Position numbers and translations under genes: made by a program
Shown: positions 24,661 to 36,300 of the stretch, piece after piece
Layout: every line of letters begins with the position of its first letter
Position numbering within the stretch: the first letter of the stretch is position 1
Assembly (NCBI GenBank): GCA_030737875.1
Contig: CM060922.1
Coordinates: forward strand, 322,991,956 to 323,055,955
DNA from: Allium sativum
Taxonomy: Eukaryota > Streptophyta > Magnoliopsida > Asparagales > Amaryllidaceae
Length of the DNA: 64,000 nucleotides
Direction of reading: 5' to 3'
Notes under the pieces: model-generated
Databases searched by the model: none
Told to the model about the DNA's origin: nothing
Seen by the model: only the letters and a program-made list of their open reading frames with translations

Positions 24661-25641
24661 TACGGTCGACGAAAGTGACAAAAGGCGAGCACGGCGAGAT
24701 GTTCTACATATGAAGAGTCGCGGTGTACTGGATAAGCTAGTCGATGAGAACTCCTCACTTTTATCTTTATTTCTAGTTGAAATATACACTAGGATGCAGA
24801 CGGTGCTTAGCAGCACCCGACACCCGTCGTCCACAGACCATGGATGACTTGTTTATTTGGTTGCTATGTTGTGAAATTTGATTGTGTGATATGAAATAAA
24901 ATATTTTATAGTGGAAAATATTTTATAGTTAAAAATAAAAATTTTAACGTGTGTATAAAATAAATAGTAATAAACAAATCGGAGATTTGTTTATATACAC
25001 TAATTTGACTGATATTGATTGGGACGATAAATTTTACACATCGCCCAACCGCACAAATAAAATCTATGTTTGTTGATTTGAAACCCCACACGGGTATTGG
25101 GATGATATTTGACGTACACTAATCCTGATTGTTTAGTTGTATGTCAATCGATGGGTTGACAGACTGTGTAAGCGTCAATTGTTTATATTTAATGCTTATA
25201 CAATTGTGTGGTGCACTCTGGATGATGGTTGATGATTTATCATTGCTATTATATACATGTGTTGTAGAAAATCCATATAATTAACATTATATGGTAATTG
25301 ATTGGGCCTCATTCCAATTTAGAAAATAAATTCATGTGTTGAATAGAAAATAAATATTCATGTGTTGAATATAATAAACATTCATGTGTTGAATAAAAGC
25401 TGTGTTGATTAGATTGACGCCATTTTGACGTGAACGATATTTATATCAATTTTATTCATTTTTATAATGAATATAGAAAAGAAAGTGATTTCAAAATATA
25501 AAGTTTTGAAAATATTATCATTTGTATATCGATGATGTGGAATATTCAATTTTGATTCGAAATTGAATATGAAGTTGAAATCGTTTTGAAAATGAATTTA
25601 AAACAATTTATAAAATACGTTTTAAAAAAGAAATCGACAAA

Positions 25642-25680
<39 letters not shown>

Positions 25681-28600
25681 GCCTGAATAGAACGCGCCTG
25701 CGGCAGTTCGCGAATTTCAACCATTGACTTCGAATGGACGTTATGGGAGATCCGACCGTCGGATTCTCCTAAAACCAGAACCATTGGGTTCGTATCGAAA
25801 AGAGCTTTCTAAAGAATATTAGAAATTAGAAATATAACGGTTGGATTTGGAATTATGTCCAAATCAAATTTGGAAAAGGTCGCTGTAAGTGTAGTTCGAT
25901 GGCCGTTGATGGAAATCGACTGTACGGGCGTTGATAAAATTATTAAAAATAGTAATAATTTGTGTAAAATCATAAGAAATGATTTGAGAAGAATTGGGAT
26001 GAAAATTTCCATATTTGAAAATATAAAAATATATTTTTATCGAAATGAACTAGTTTTGAACTAGAATAATAATTTATTTATTTTTAAATAAATAAATTGG
26101 ATTTAAAAGGGTTTTAAAAGTAACCAGAAGTTGCAATAATTGAATTGGAATGGATTTGAATCGAAATTGTCTTTGGAATATTTCGATGTTGGATTTCGTG
26201 ATTATACAGATATTGTTATGGAAATTTGAAAGATATATTTATATCGTTATTTCCAATACGATATTTGTTGGTCATAGAATTTGATATTGAATATAAGCCG
26301 ATATATTTTCTATTCAGAGCCTTGTATTTAATATCAAATGAGATTTGGGTTTGTCCCGAATGGTGTCTTCATTAACACTGTTCTTAAACCCAGTGGAGGA
26401 AAAGATTAAATCTTTTTATTTGGATTTAATGAAGTATGCCAATTAAATAATATTTAACTGGAATTGAATTGAAATTGATTTTTGGGTTTATCATGAACGG
26501 TGTTTTAAATAACATTTGTTCTTTAACCCGATAATTAATGGAATGTGATTTGGGTTGTCGTGAATGGTATCTTTAATAATACTGTTCTTAGACCCAACGG
26601 AGTTAAGAAAATCAGAAACTAACTGGAGATTCGTTAAGTTGAATGGTTTCCTGGGTATTGATCTGATGTTGGTTTCGGCCTTCGGGGTTATTACTTAGGG
26701 AATTGTTCACTTGCTAATTTACGGTTAAAGGCCGATGGAAATGAAAAGTGAATTTGATAATTAAAATTATCAAATTCAAGAAATTATCGAGAATGGAGTA
26801 CCACCAGTTTTGCTCCAGGCGATAGTTAAATCTTTAATTAGATTTGAACGTGAAATGGTAATTGAATTCACCGATAACACCATGGTGTTAGATATGAAGT
26901 ATTACCAGTTTTACTTCATGGGATGAATAGGTTGGGATTGGGAAATAAAATAAATGATTACTTCGGTGTGGTTTGCTAATCCCGACTAGTTTGAATTGAT
27001 ATTCAAAGGAAGATTAAAGAATAATTTAAAGAATTTATCTTCGATAAAATTAATGGGAACCTTTCCCTAAAGATGTGAATATTTGAATAAAAGAATATTC
27101 TGAATTGGAATGAGGCATATGTTGTGTTTGTGTAACACTTGTTTATTATATACGCGAGTTATTCAGAAAGACCGGGTTTATCCCATTCTGAATAACTGAT
27201 TCGACGTGGTGTCGAGGATGAAGACGGCGGTTGAAGACCGGAGGTCTTCACATCGTTTGGGTGATTACTGATGATCTTGATTGGGTTGTACACCCAAGAG
27301 GAGGGAATCAGTTGGTGATCGTCCAGACGTACTTGGAGATCGATGGATATGCGAGGTACAAGGTGCCTCCGGTTTCGTTCAGACCCAGAACGAACTTGTA
27401 AATGGACTGTGTGTCTGACATTGGATTTTATTCTGTGTGATTGATTTCTATTAAATATATATCTGTTTGGCGGCAGAGAATTTATTCTCTTGCTTAACGC
27501 CTTTCTCTGAGATGTACGAGCTCAGGGGTTATATATTGCTGGATATGAATCGCATGGAGTGAATTGCATGTGTGGCATACCTAAGTGGAAATTGATCAAG
27601 GCTTCTGTTGAAAAGCAAAGTCTTGTGATTGATGATCAAAGCACCACCTGTGTGGCATAGCTTTGGGTAACGTTGATTCGCGAGCCTCACACCCCGGTTG
27701 TGAACCAGAAACGGGAGAGGACATCAGGGAGGGCATGCGTTTCCTTCTAGCTAGGGTGGTGTTAGTGACCTACCAGCCCTGACATTTATATTATTTTCAC
27801 CTATGTGGTTGTTGCTGTTGCGAGGCGCCTCAGATATATCGGTGACAGTGTGGAGTCGATGGAGTCATTTGGCTCATTTACGTTCCAAAGGGTGCGGAAA
27901 CGCAGTGTTCATGCATTTTAATCCACATCGGTGGACCGACCCTGACGATACAAGGGCTTGACTGAGTACTTGTCCTGAGGCTCGGGCTAGAGAGTCTCGA
28001 AATCGGTGAGGACTATCTTTTGCCTCGGTTCACAGATGGAAATCCAACTTCCAATACGTGACTTTGCGGTTTTGATTGTATACCTATATATGGCGACATA
28101 GTGGTATGGGGCACTTATGACGTCTATGATTGATACTTATGATTGAAATTGTTTTGACACTATACACTTATAGTAGTAATAAAACATGAAATTTAGCGTA
28201 TCAAGCATTCTTTGGCTATTATAAGGTAAAAACCCTATCCTCCGGCTTGCGTTGCATTGTGTGATGGTACCTGGGTCTTATAATAGCTTCATTTTTCTTT
28301 ATTTAGCATTGCGCTGTTGTTTTATGCACTGGTGTTCTTGGGAGGAAACCCGTTCCGTGTTATACGGCGTGGTCCCTTGATGTATCTGATTTAAAGTAAA
28401 GTTTTAAATAACTGTTTTAGTTCTCACACCAGTCACATGGCTGAGCTGGAGTTTATTGTTTTAACCTAAACTCTGTGTGCCCTTATTTTGACACGGGCAG
28501 CTAGTAGTTTTGATTTTGCAGATTTATATTCATAGGATCCTTATTTACTGCTGGAACGATACTTGGAAAGCTCTGTATCTGTGTATTACTTCTAGTTGTG

Positions 28601-28849
28601 TTTTGTATTATTTTCCGCTGCAATGTATTTAAATGTAATTTAAATCTCTGATATTTTCTGTGTAATATTTATTCATACTCTGTATATTCTTGTATTCTGA
28701 TGGAATTATTGTAATATACAATGAAATGTTCTTCCGTTTGTGTTCCGATGTGGCTTGTCCTCAAAGTAATTCGTTCTTTCTCTTCTCTTCGGAGTACCGG
28801 GGAAGTCACGGGTCACTACACATACATGATAAAAATGTTATTATTATCG

Positions 28850-29270
28850 TTCACAGAATTTATTTTATCGGTCAAACAATTTATTCAACATATAAATATT
28901 TTATTTACTTCATATATACGATAAAATGTGAATGTTATCGTCCAAACAATTTATTCAACATATGAATATTTTATTTACTTCATATATACAATAAAATGTG
29001 AATTTTATCGTTCAAACAATTTATTCAACATATGAATATTTTATTTACTTCATATATACGATAAAATGTGAATTTTATCGTTCAAACAATTTATTCAACA
29101 TATGAATATTTTATTTACTTCATATATACGATAAAATGTGAATTTTATCATTCAAACAATTTATTCAACATATGAATGTTTTATTTACTTCATATACACA
29201 ATAAAAATATTATTTTAATTGTTCAAACAATTTATTCAAACATGAATACTTTTACATACTTCATTTCACA
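28850..29270 (-). repeat. 70-bp tandem array in the B LTR
   Basis: The unit marker ATAAAATGTG recurs at 28921, 28991, 29061 and 29131, with relatives at about 28845 and 29201, giving a period of exactly 70 bp. Each unit holds CGATAAAA...TTTTATCG, an 8-bp hairpin arm pair. In one unit the left arm is CAATAAAA. Confidence 0.9.
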
Positions 29271-29929
29271 TCGCAAACCAAATTCACACAAACAAATCAA
29301 TTTAAACACACAACCAAACAAACAAGTCATCCATGGTCTGTGGACGACGGGGAGCAGTTTATATATGCAGTTATAAAATAAATAACTGAACAGAAAATTT
29401 TAGTGAGGAGTTCTCACCTTGGGATCCACTCCTCCATTCTTTGATCGTCAATCTTAAATTTTATCCATCGCACATATAATCTGAAAACCATAATTTTATC
29501 GAATTATAAGTTATTCTACATCATGACTGTTTTATATAAAGCGTATATGATCTGAAAATCATATCTTTAGCTTTCTGAAAATATTTACACAGCTTAACTA
29601 TTTCAATAATAGTATACATTCGATGAAGATCATATTTTTATTTAAACCAAGACTATATCTTTATTTTGCTACTTTATAAATAAAATCACATTTTTATATC
29701 GACAAGTTATATATAAAAATCACATTTCTTTTTCAAACATTATATATATAAAACCATGCTCTTTATTTTTAATTCATAAACAATATATATATTTATAATT
29801 AAAAAACAATGTATATATTTATAATTCAAAAACAATGTATATTTATCATTCAAGAAGACAATGTATATTTTCAATAAAATCTACATTTAAAAACAATGTT
29901 ATTCAATTTGAAAATAAATTACTGTGTTA

Positions 29930-30320
29930 AGGGGAGTACCCCTTTCTCTCTTCATGGTCCGTCGCCCTAGGAAGCGGAAAAAGCTTGCCTCGTCTTCCTC
30001 TAAACGCACGCTCACTGAGGCCCAAATCCAGTGATCTGTCACCACCAACCTCGCAAGCTAGGGCTTGTTGTTGCCATCACCACGCGCCACCTGGAGTTGA
30101 TCGCCTGTCGCCGTCGTGAGCGCGCCAGTGCCGCCTAACCCCAGCAAGAGCAGCGGTGAACTTGAAGGGCCCCAACTATCTAGATTTGCGCGCGACTGCT
30201 GTGCTTCTGAGCATGAATTTCGATCATCCCAACAACTGCTAGCCGATCACAACGGGTTAATCAGTAGATCTCGAGAAGATCTACCCCTTGCTTTGAAATC
30301 GACGGCTAGTTCGAACGGAA
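29930..30320 (-). other. GC-rich cassette in the B LTR
   Basis: Read on the minus strand, about 390 bp with ATCTTCTCGAGATCT, CGACGGCGACAGGCGATC and GGCGACGGACCATG have the look of a plant gene leader or first exon. The C LTR holds the same cassette at 35880-36300. No protein family is recognised; the frames are short. It differs completely from the cassettes of A1, A2, A3 and D at the same LTR position. Confidence 0.55.
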
Positions 30321-31299
30321 TTTGATGAAATTAAAGAATTTCTTTCGAACGATTCTGGACGTTCGTTGGGGGAAGGAGTCGGCTGATAAATTGGTTTGAC
30401 CAAGGGGTTATGAGATATAGGGTTTGACTGTGGATATTTATAATATAATTTATTTTATTATATTCCAAAAATAGTTGCTTTTACATTCGAACCCCAAACC
30501 GAACCCAATGACTGTCACCCCCAGCTAATTACCCCAATTTCGAACACATTGGGATATGTATCGCAACCCAATTCAGCCGTTACGATTTGTTTTCGTTAAA
30601 ATTAAAATATAAATCAATGTATATTGAATTTGAACACACATTTCAATTTACCGGGGCCACATATTAACTCTAAAAATTCCCGAAAAATTATTTCTAGCTT
30701 TGTATTGACAATACGGTCCTAACAAAACTAATTTCGTCAAATTCAGAGACCGTTTGAAAAATGACCATTTTCTGGTCGATCGAAATTGACTGAAACTATC
30801 AAAACACGTTTTCTTTTGCCACGCTCACATATTGCTTTCAAAAATTATGAATTTTGAAACCTAGCAATAACTTGACATCCCGGATCCAACAAAAGTTGTT
30901 TCGTCGAAAACAGAGATTGTTTGCAAAATTTCCATTTTTAGAGCTATATTTTCCATAGCGACTATTCTGAATTTTCAACTGGGCATAACTTTTTATTCCC
31001 GCTATGAAATTTCAATTTTTCGAATTTGTTAGAAAGATAATTTCAAATAGATTCTAATATTTTTGGTTTTGCCAAAATCCAGTTTATTTTGAATCGTGTA
31101 AATTCATTTGAAATTTGAAATCGAATTTTCGAACTACCGCGCCATTTTCAATTCCTTTTATAATTAAAATAAAATATATTTATTTTCAAACAGACTTTTC
31201 GTCGTTATTATTTAAAATAATTTATTTTAAATATTCAAAATTTAGTAAAATTGCCAAAATATTTTTTTAAAATTGGTTTTGATTTTCCGGGTTGTTACA

Positions 31300-31568
31300 A
31301 TCTCCACCACTTAAAATCTTTTCATCCCCAAAAAGGAACGAAGCCGAAAGTTGTTTAACTAACCAACTCAACTTTCATTCTGGCTTTCATTCCAGGGCAT
31401 TTCTAACCCCATCTCTAACAAGACGCTCATTCTAGAATGCTACTCATTCTATCTCTAATGAGGATTCTTCAATAGGATATTACTAATCCTACCTCTGATG
31501 AGTCTTTTATTTTGTTGTAACGAGTTGTACGCCAAAGATTTGAGGTTAACTAAAGCTCTGATACCAGC
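31300..31568 (-). other. Minimal internal domain of the B-C element
   Basis: These 269 bp are the only non-LTR sequence of the element. Read on the minus strand they run from the primer binding site through three degenerate repeats of a 35-45-bp unit containing (C/A)T(C/T)A(G/T)AGGTAGGATTAGTAAT to TTAAGTGGTGGAGATT, the polypurine tract at the 3' LTR. No frame of meaningful length exists. The same repeat type is present in the D internal domain (about 41940-42100). It may hold a packaging or dimerisation signal, but that is inference. Confidence 0.85.
31555..31566 (-). other. Primer binding site of the B-C element (tRNA-iMet type)
   Basis: On the minus strand this reads TGGTATCAGAGC, the classic plant LTR-retrotransposon site complementary to the 3' end of initiator methionine tRNA. 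Two bases (GC) separate it from the LTR end. Its position fixes 31569-37262 as the 5' LTR. Confidence 0.9.
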
Positions 31569-34500
31569 TGTAACGATACGGATTTCGCTCGGACCTAATC
31601 GATCGCTAAACCGACCAAGACCATTCGTAACTCTGGGTATACAACACATCAGAACAAATAACATAAGACTTCTATAAACATCATAATAATGTTACATCAG
31701 AGTACAGAATATATCAGAGTATATCGAAATATAATACAGCGGAAGATTAATTTACATCAAATGTAATACAATGCACAGCGGAAAATAAATAAAGTAACAC
31801 AGCGGAAGACTATCAATGCTCTGGACACAGCTTTAAGCTTCAATCCAGAATCCTGCTCATATATCTGCAAAATAAACAACTCGACTGCCCGTGGGGAAAA
31901 TAGGGGCACCCGAGTTTGCAAGGGAAAAGCAAACTACAGTTCAGTCATGGGACTGGTGTGAGAAACTCAAAACAGTTATAAACTTATGATAAGGCAAATC
32001 ATAGAACCACGCCACTAACGCGGAACGGGTTTACCCCCATGAATGCCAGTGTATAAAAACAATAAATATAGATATATGGATCTACTATGCATCAATCAAC
32101 ATGAAATATCCCAATCTACCTTTTTAGATTAATCACCACACTTAGATTTGCCAAATCCAATTCAATTTACAGAAATTATTCCTTTGGACTTTATTTCCCG
32201 ATTTCATTTCAAATCATTTGAAATACAAATCAAACTTTTTATAACAACGTAGATTTCACTTTGGGATCTCAAATCAAATCGTTTGGAAATGTGAATTCCA
32301 AAACAAAACAATGCATACAAACAAGTATGCAACCAAGTATCGTGCTCCCCCTAGACAAGGCAAAGGGCATGCACCTAAGCAACTCGATATATATATGTGC
32401 ACCTCCCACTATGGAGCAGGCTACACCGACGATGCACCTTCCACGAATGGAAGCATACACCGCCCATCTCACCCATACTTTTAGTCGTCCGGGTTACTCG
32501 AATCTCTAGCCACATACCAAATCATTTCATATCCCGAAGTAGGGAAAATCATTTCAAAACATAATAATCACAAGTACTTTCAAAATATAGTACTTCACAT
32601 CAGCAATTCACACATATGATCAGTCACTATTAATCACATAACCTTTGAGCTCGTACGTCTCAAAGAAGGGTGTTAAGCAAGAGAATAAATTCTCCGCCAC
32701 CAAACAGATACATCATTAATAGCAACTAATCGAATATGTGATGAACTACAATGTAAAACCATAATATATTTCCAAATCGTTTCGAAATCATCGGGTTTCA
32801 GCCCTCGAAATCCTTTCTGTTTTATAAAACATTTTTATAAAACACTCCCTGTCCAAAATCGGGAATACTATTCTTTTCACTTAAGAAAAATATCATTTCA
32901 AAATCATTCATTAAATTTGAAATGAACACTACAACAGCGCTACACATCTGATAGTCAAATCGTGAAGTGTTTGACAAGATGTTAGCATACCAGTATTTCT
33001 ACCCAACCCAATGCTAAATGGAAAAGCATATCTTGCTCATAAACTGGTCGAGCACAATCCAAACAATCAATCAATCCCAATCAATATCAACAACCAAGTG
33101 TATTTGGTTTAATCACATTTCATATTTTGGTAATTTAATTACCATATATACATTCACAATCTAATTAAAGATTTATTCAAACTCCAATTGGTTTCAATCT
33201 CTAAAATCATTTCTTATTGACTGTTCAATTTTATGGAAATTAATCCTGCTTTTACTTGGGTTAAAGAACGAATGTCATTTAAACACAGTTCACGGCAAAC
33301 CCAAAATCCCATTTGATATTAAATACAAGGCTTTGAATAGAAAATATATCGGCTTATATTCAATATCAAATTATGAAATCAACAAATATCGTATTGGAAT
33401 AACGATATATATATCTTCCAAATTCCTCCACAATATCCGTATAACCACGGAATCCAATATCGAAATATTCCGAAGATGATTTCGATTCAAATCCATTCCA
33501 ATTCATATATTGGAAATTCCAGTTATTTTTAAAACCATTTCAAATCCAATTTCTTTTATTTAAAAATTATTGGATTAATTTTTCTAGTTCAAAACTAGTT
33601 CATTTCGATAAAAATCTATTTTTATCTTTTCAACCATGGATTTTTTTTCATTCCAATTCTTTCCAAATCATTTATTATGATTTTACACAAATTATTGATA
33701 TATTTAATAATTTTATCAAGGCCCGTACAGTCGATTTCCATAAACGGCCATCGAACTGCACTTACAGCGACCTTCTCCAAATTTGATTTGGACATAATTC
33801 CAAATCTAACCGTTAGATTTATAATCTCTAATATTCATTAGAAAGCTCTTTTCGATACGAACCCAACGGTTCCGGCTTTAGGAGAATCCGATGGTCGGAT
33901 CTCCCGTAATGTCCGTTCGAAGTCAATGGTCGAAATTCGTGAACTGCTGCAGCGTGGCGCGTTCAATTCAGACCATTATATATATATATATAATATTATA
34001 TATTTCGTCGATTTCCCTTTAAAACGAATTCTATAAATCGTTTGAAAACGATTTCAATTTCTATTCTGGCTCAAGTTCTTCAACTTTTGAGTTTCTAAGA
34101 ACTTTCTAATTTTTCAAAAATTTGGCTAACACCCAAAATTTTCGAAAAATTTCTCCATAACCTCCCCTACACGGGAGCGCCGGGAAAATCCCGAAATCGC
34201 CATACCGGCCTCTCCAATCCAAAAAGAAAAAGAAACAGCCAAGCGGCTAGCCATTCGGCTCATAAAATCATCATACCCCAAACAAAACGGTAAATATGTA
34301 CCTATTTGTCGGGCATACAATTTCATTCCTCTTCCCTAGCCTCCTTGCTATGACCTGTTCAATATATCGTATATGTATATTTTCATACAACGCCCATATA
34401 TATATTTTCATTAAACGCTTTTATATATTCATACAACGCATATATAATTTCACACAATACATATATAAGCCAAACATAATATTATTAGCGAACTAATAAT

Positions 34501-34679
34501 ATTTCCATCGCATGACAATTTTATATATTCCATATATATGCTAAAAATGAAAATTTTAGCGAACTTATTTATTTCTAGGTGTGACTATCTTATATACTCA
34601 TATATGTCTTAAAAATGTTATTTTTAACAAACTAAAATTCATTTCAACGGATGACTATTTTTATTACTTCACAAACATG

Positions 34680-35230
34680 ATAAAAATGTTATTTTTATCG
34701 TTCTTTTCAAATATGAATATTTCATATACTTCATACGTACAATAAAAATGTTATTTTTATTGTTCAATTAATTTATTCAACATATGAATGTTTCATTTAC
34801 TTCAAATATACGATAAAATGTGAATTTTATCGTTCAAACAATTTATTCAACATTTGAATATTTTATTTACTTCATATATACGATAAGAATATGAATTTTA
34901 TCGTTCAAACAATTTATTCAACATATGAATATTTTATTTACTTCATATATACGATAAAATGTGAATTTTATCGTTCAAACAATTTATTCAACATATGAAT
35001 ATTTTATTTACTTCATATATACGATAAAATGTGAATTTTATCGTTCAAACAATTTATTCAACATATGAATATTTTATTTACTTCATATATACGATAAAAT
35101 TCGAATTTTATCGTTCAAACAATTTATTCAACATATGAATGTTTTATTTACTTCATATACACGATAAAAATGTTATTTTAATTGTTCAAACAATTTATTC
35201 AAACATGGATATTTTTATATACATCATTTC
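34680..35230 (-). repeat. 70-bp tandem array in the C LTR
   Basis: Unit markers occur at 34813, 34883, 34954, 35024, 35094 and 35164, a period of 70-71 bp with more diverged units to 34680. The hairpin arms CGATAAAA/TTTTATCG recur. The unit at about 34740 has ACAATAAAAA/TTTTTATTGT, where both arms changed and pairing is kept. Confidence 0.9.
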
Positions 35231-35879
35231 ACATAGCAAACCAAATTCACACAAACAAATCAATCCAAACACACAACCAAACAAACAAGTCGTCCATGGT
35301 CGGTGGACGACGAGGAGCAGTTTATATATGCAGTTATAAAATAAATAACTGAACAGAAAATTTTAGTGAGGAGTTCTCACCTTGGGATCCACTCCTCCAT
35401 TCTTTGATCGTCAATCTTAAATTTTATCCATCGCACATATAATCTGAAAATCATAATTTTATCGAATTATAAGTTATTCTACATCATGACTGTTTTATAT
35501 AAAGCGTATATGATCTGAAAATCATATTTTTAGCTTTCTAAAAATATTTACACTTCTTAACTATTTCAATAATAGTATACATTCGATGAAGATCATATTT
35601 TTATTTAAACAAAGACCATATCTTTATTTTGCTACTTTATAAATGAAATCACATTTTTATATCGATAAGTTATATATAAAAATCACATTTCTTTTTCAAA
35701 CATTATATATATAAAACCATGCTCTTTATTTTCAATTCATAAACAATATATATATTTATAATTAAAAAAATGTATATATTTATAATTCAAAAACAATGTA
35801 TATTTATCATTCAAGAAGACAATGTATATTTTCAATAAAATCTACATTTAAAAACAATGTTATTCAATTTGAAAATAAA

Positions 35880-36300
35880 TTACTGTGTTAACGGGAGTAC
35901 CCCTTTCTCTCTTCATGGTCCGTCGCCCCAGGAAGCGGAAAAAGCTTGCCTCGTCTTCCTCTAAACGCATGCTCACCGAGGCCCAAATCCAGTGATCTGT
36001 CACCACCAACCTCGCAAGCTAGGGCTTGTTGTTGCCATCACCACGCACCACCTGGAGTTGATCGCCTGCCGCCGTCGTGAGCGCACCAGTGCCGCCTAAC
36101 CCCAGCAAGAGCAGCGGTGAACTCGAAGGGCCCCAACTATCTAGATTTGCGCGAGACTACTGTGCCTCTGAGCATGAATTTTGATCATCCCAACAACCGC
36201 TAGCCGATCACAACAGGTTAATCAGTAGATCTCGAGAAGATCTACCCCTTGCTTTGAAATCGACGGCTAGTTCAAACGGAATTTGATGAAATTAAAGAAT
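35880..36300 (-). other. GC-rich cassette in the C LTR
   Basis: Copy of the B cassette with a handful of substitutions, as expected for two LTRs of one element. No open frame is conserved between the copies, which argues against a protein-coding role. Confidence 0.6.

Larger units (their letters stand above)
22786..28820 (+). mobile_element. A2: solo giant LTR (6,035 bp)
   Basis: It starts TGTAATAACCCGG and ends GGTCACTACA. A perfect duplication CATAC (22781-22785 and 28821-28825) marks its insertion into the B LTR. The uninterrupted site is seen in C at about 34671. It is in plus orientation, opposite to its host. It aligns with A1 except for the GC-rich cassette and several indels. It has no primer site, polypurine tract or coding domain. 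It includes a promoter-like block near 23590, the cassette at 23690-24070, hairpin arrays (24220-24660), the (AT)n run at 25649-25674, the GGCCTGAATAGAACGCG block at 25678, and an acceptor-like TTTTGCAG at 28521. Confidence 0.92.
19655..31299 (-). repeat. B: 3' LTR of the B-C element, interrupted by A2
   Basis: The LTR pieces are 19655-22785 and 28821-31299. On the plus strand it begins TGTAACGATACGG and ends GGTTGTTACA, like the C copy. Differences from C are scattered single bases and small indels, for example about 16 bases at 19715-19731 missing in C. In transcription order it holds a GC-rich cassette (30320-29930), AT hairpins, a splice-donor-like site (29417), a 70-bp tandem array, the relocated internal segment (about 22470-22180), the GGCCTGAATAGAACGCG block, an acceptor-like TTGCAG (19965) and a TGTAA-rich 3' end. 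Apparent frames shared with C, such as 20370-20573, are LTR sequence, not genes. Confidence 0.88.

Noticed and set aside
12299..28820. A1 and A2 as DNA transposons rather than LTRs
   Set aside because: TG..CA-type ends with 5-bp duplications, and homology to the LTRs of B-C, which flank a primer binding site and polypurine tract, identify them as solo LTRs.
28850..29270. Regularly spaced 70-bp repeats as a CRISPR-like array
   Set aside because: The units are contiguous with no unique spacers and lie inside a plant LTR; the same array exists in the second LTR of the element.
20370..32472. Minus-strand frames of 67 codons at 20370-20573 and 32269-32472 that look conserved
   Set aside because: They are the two LTR copies of one element; the conservation reflects recent duplication and the frame has no recognisable domain.
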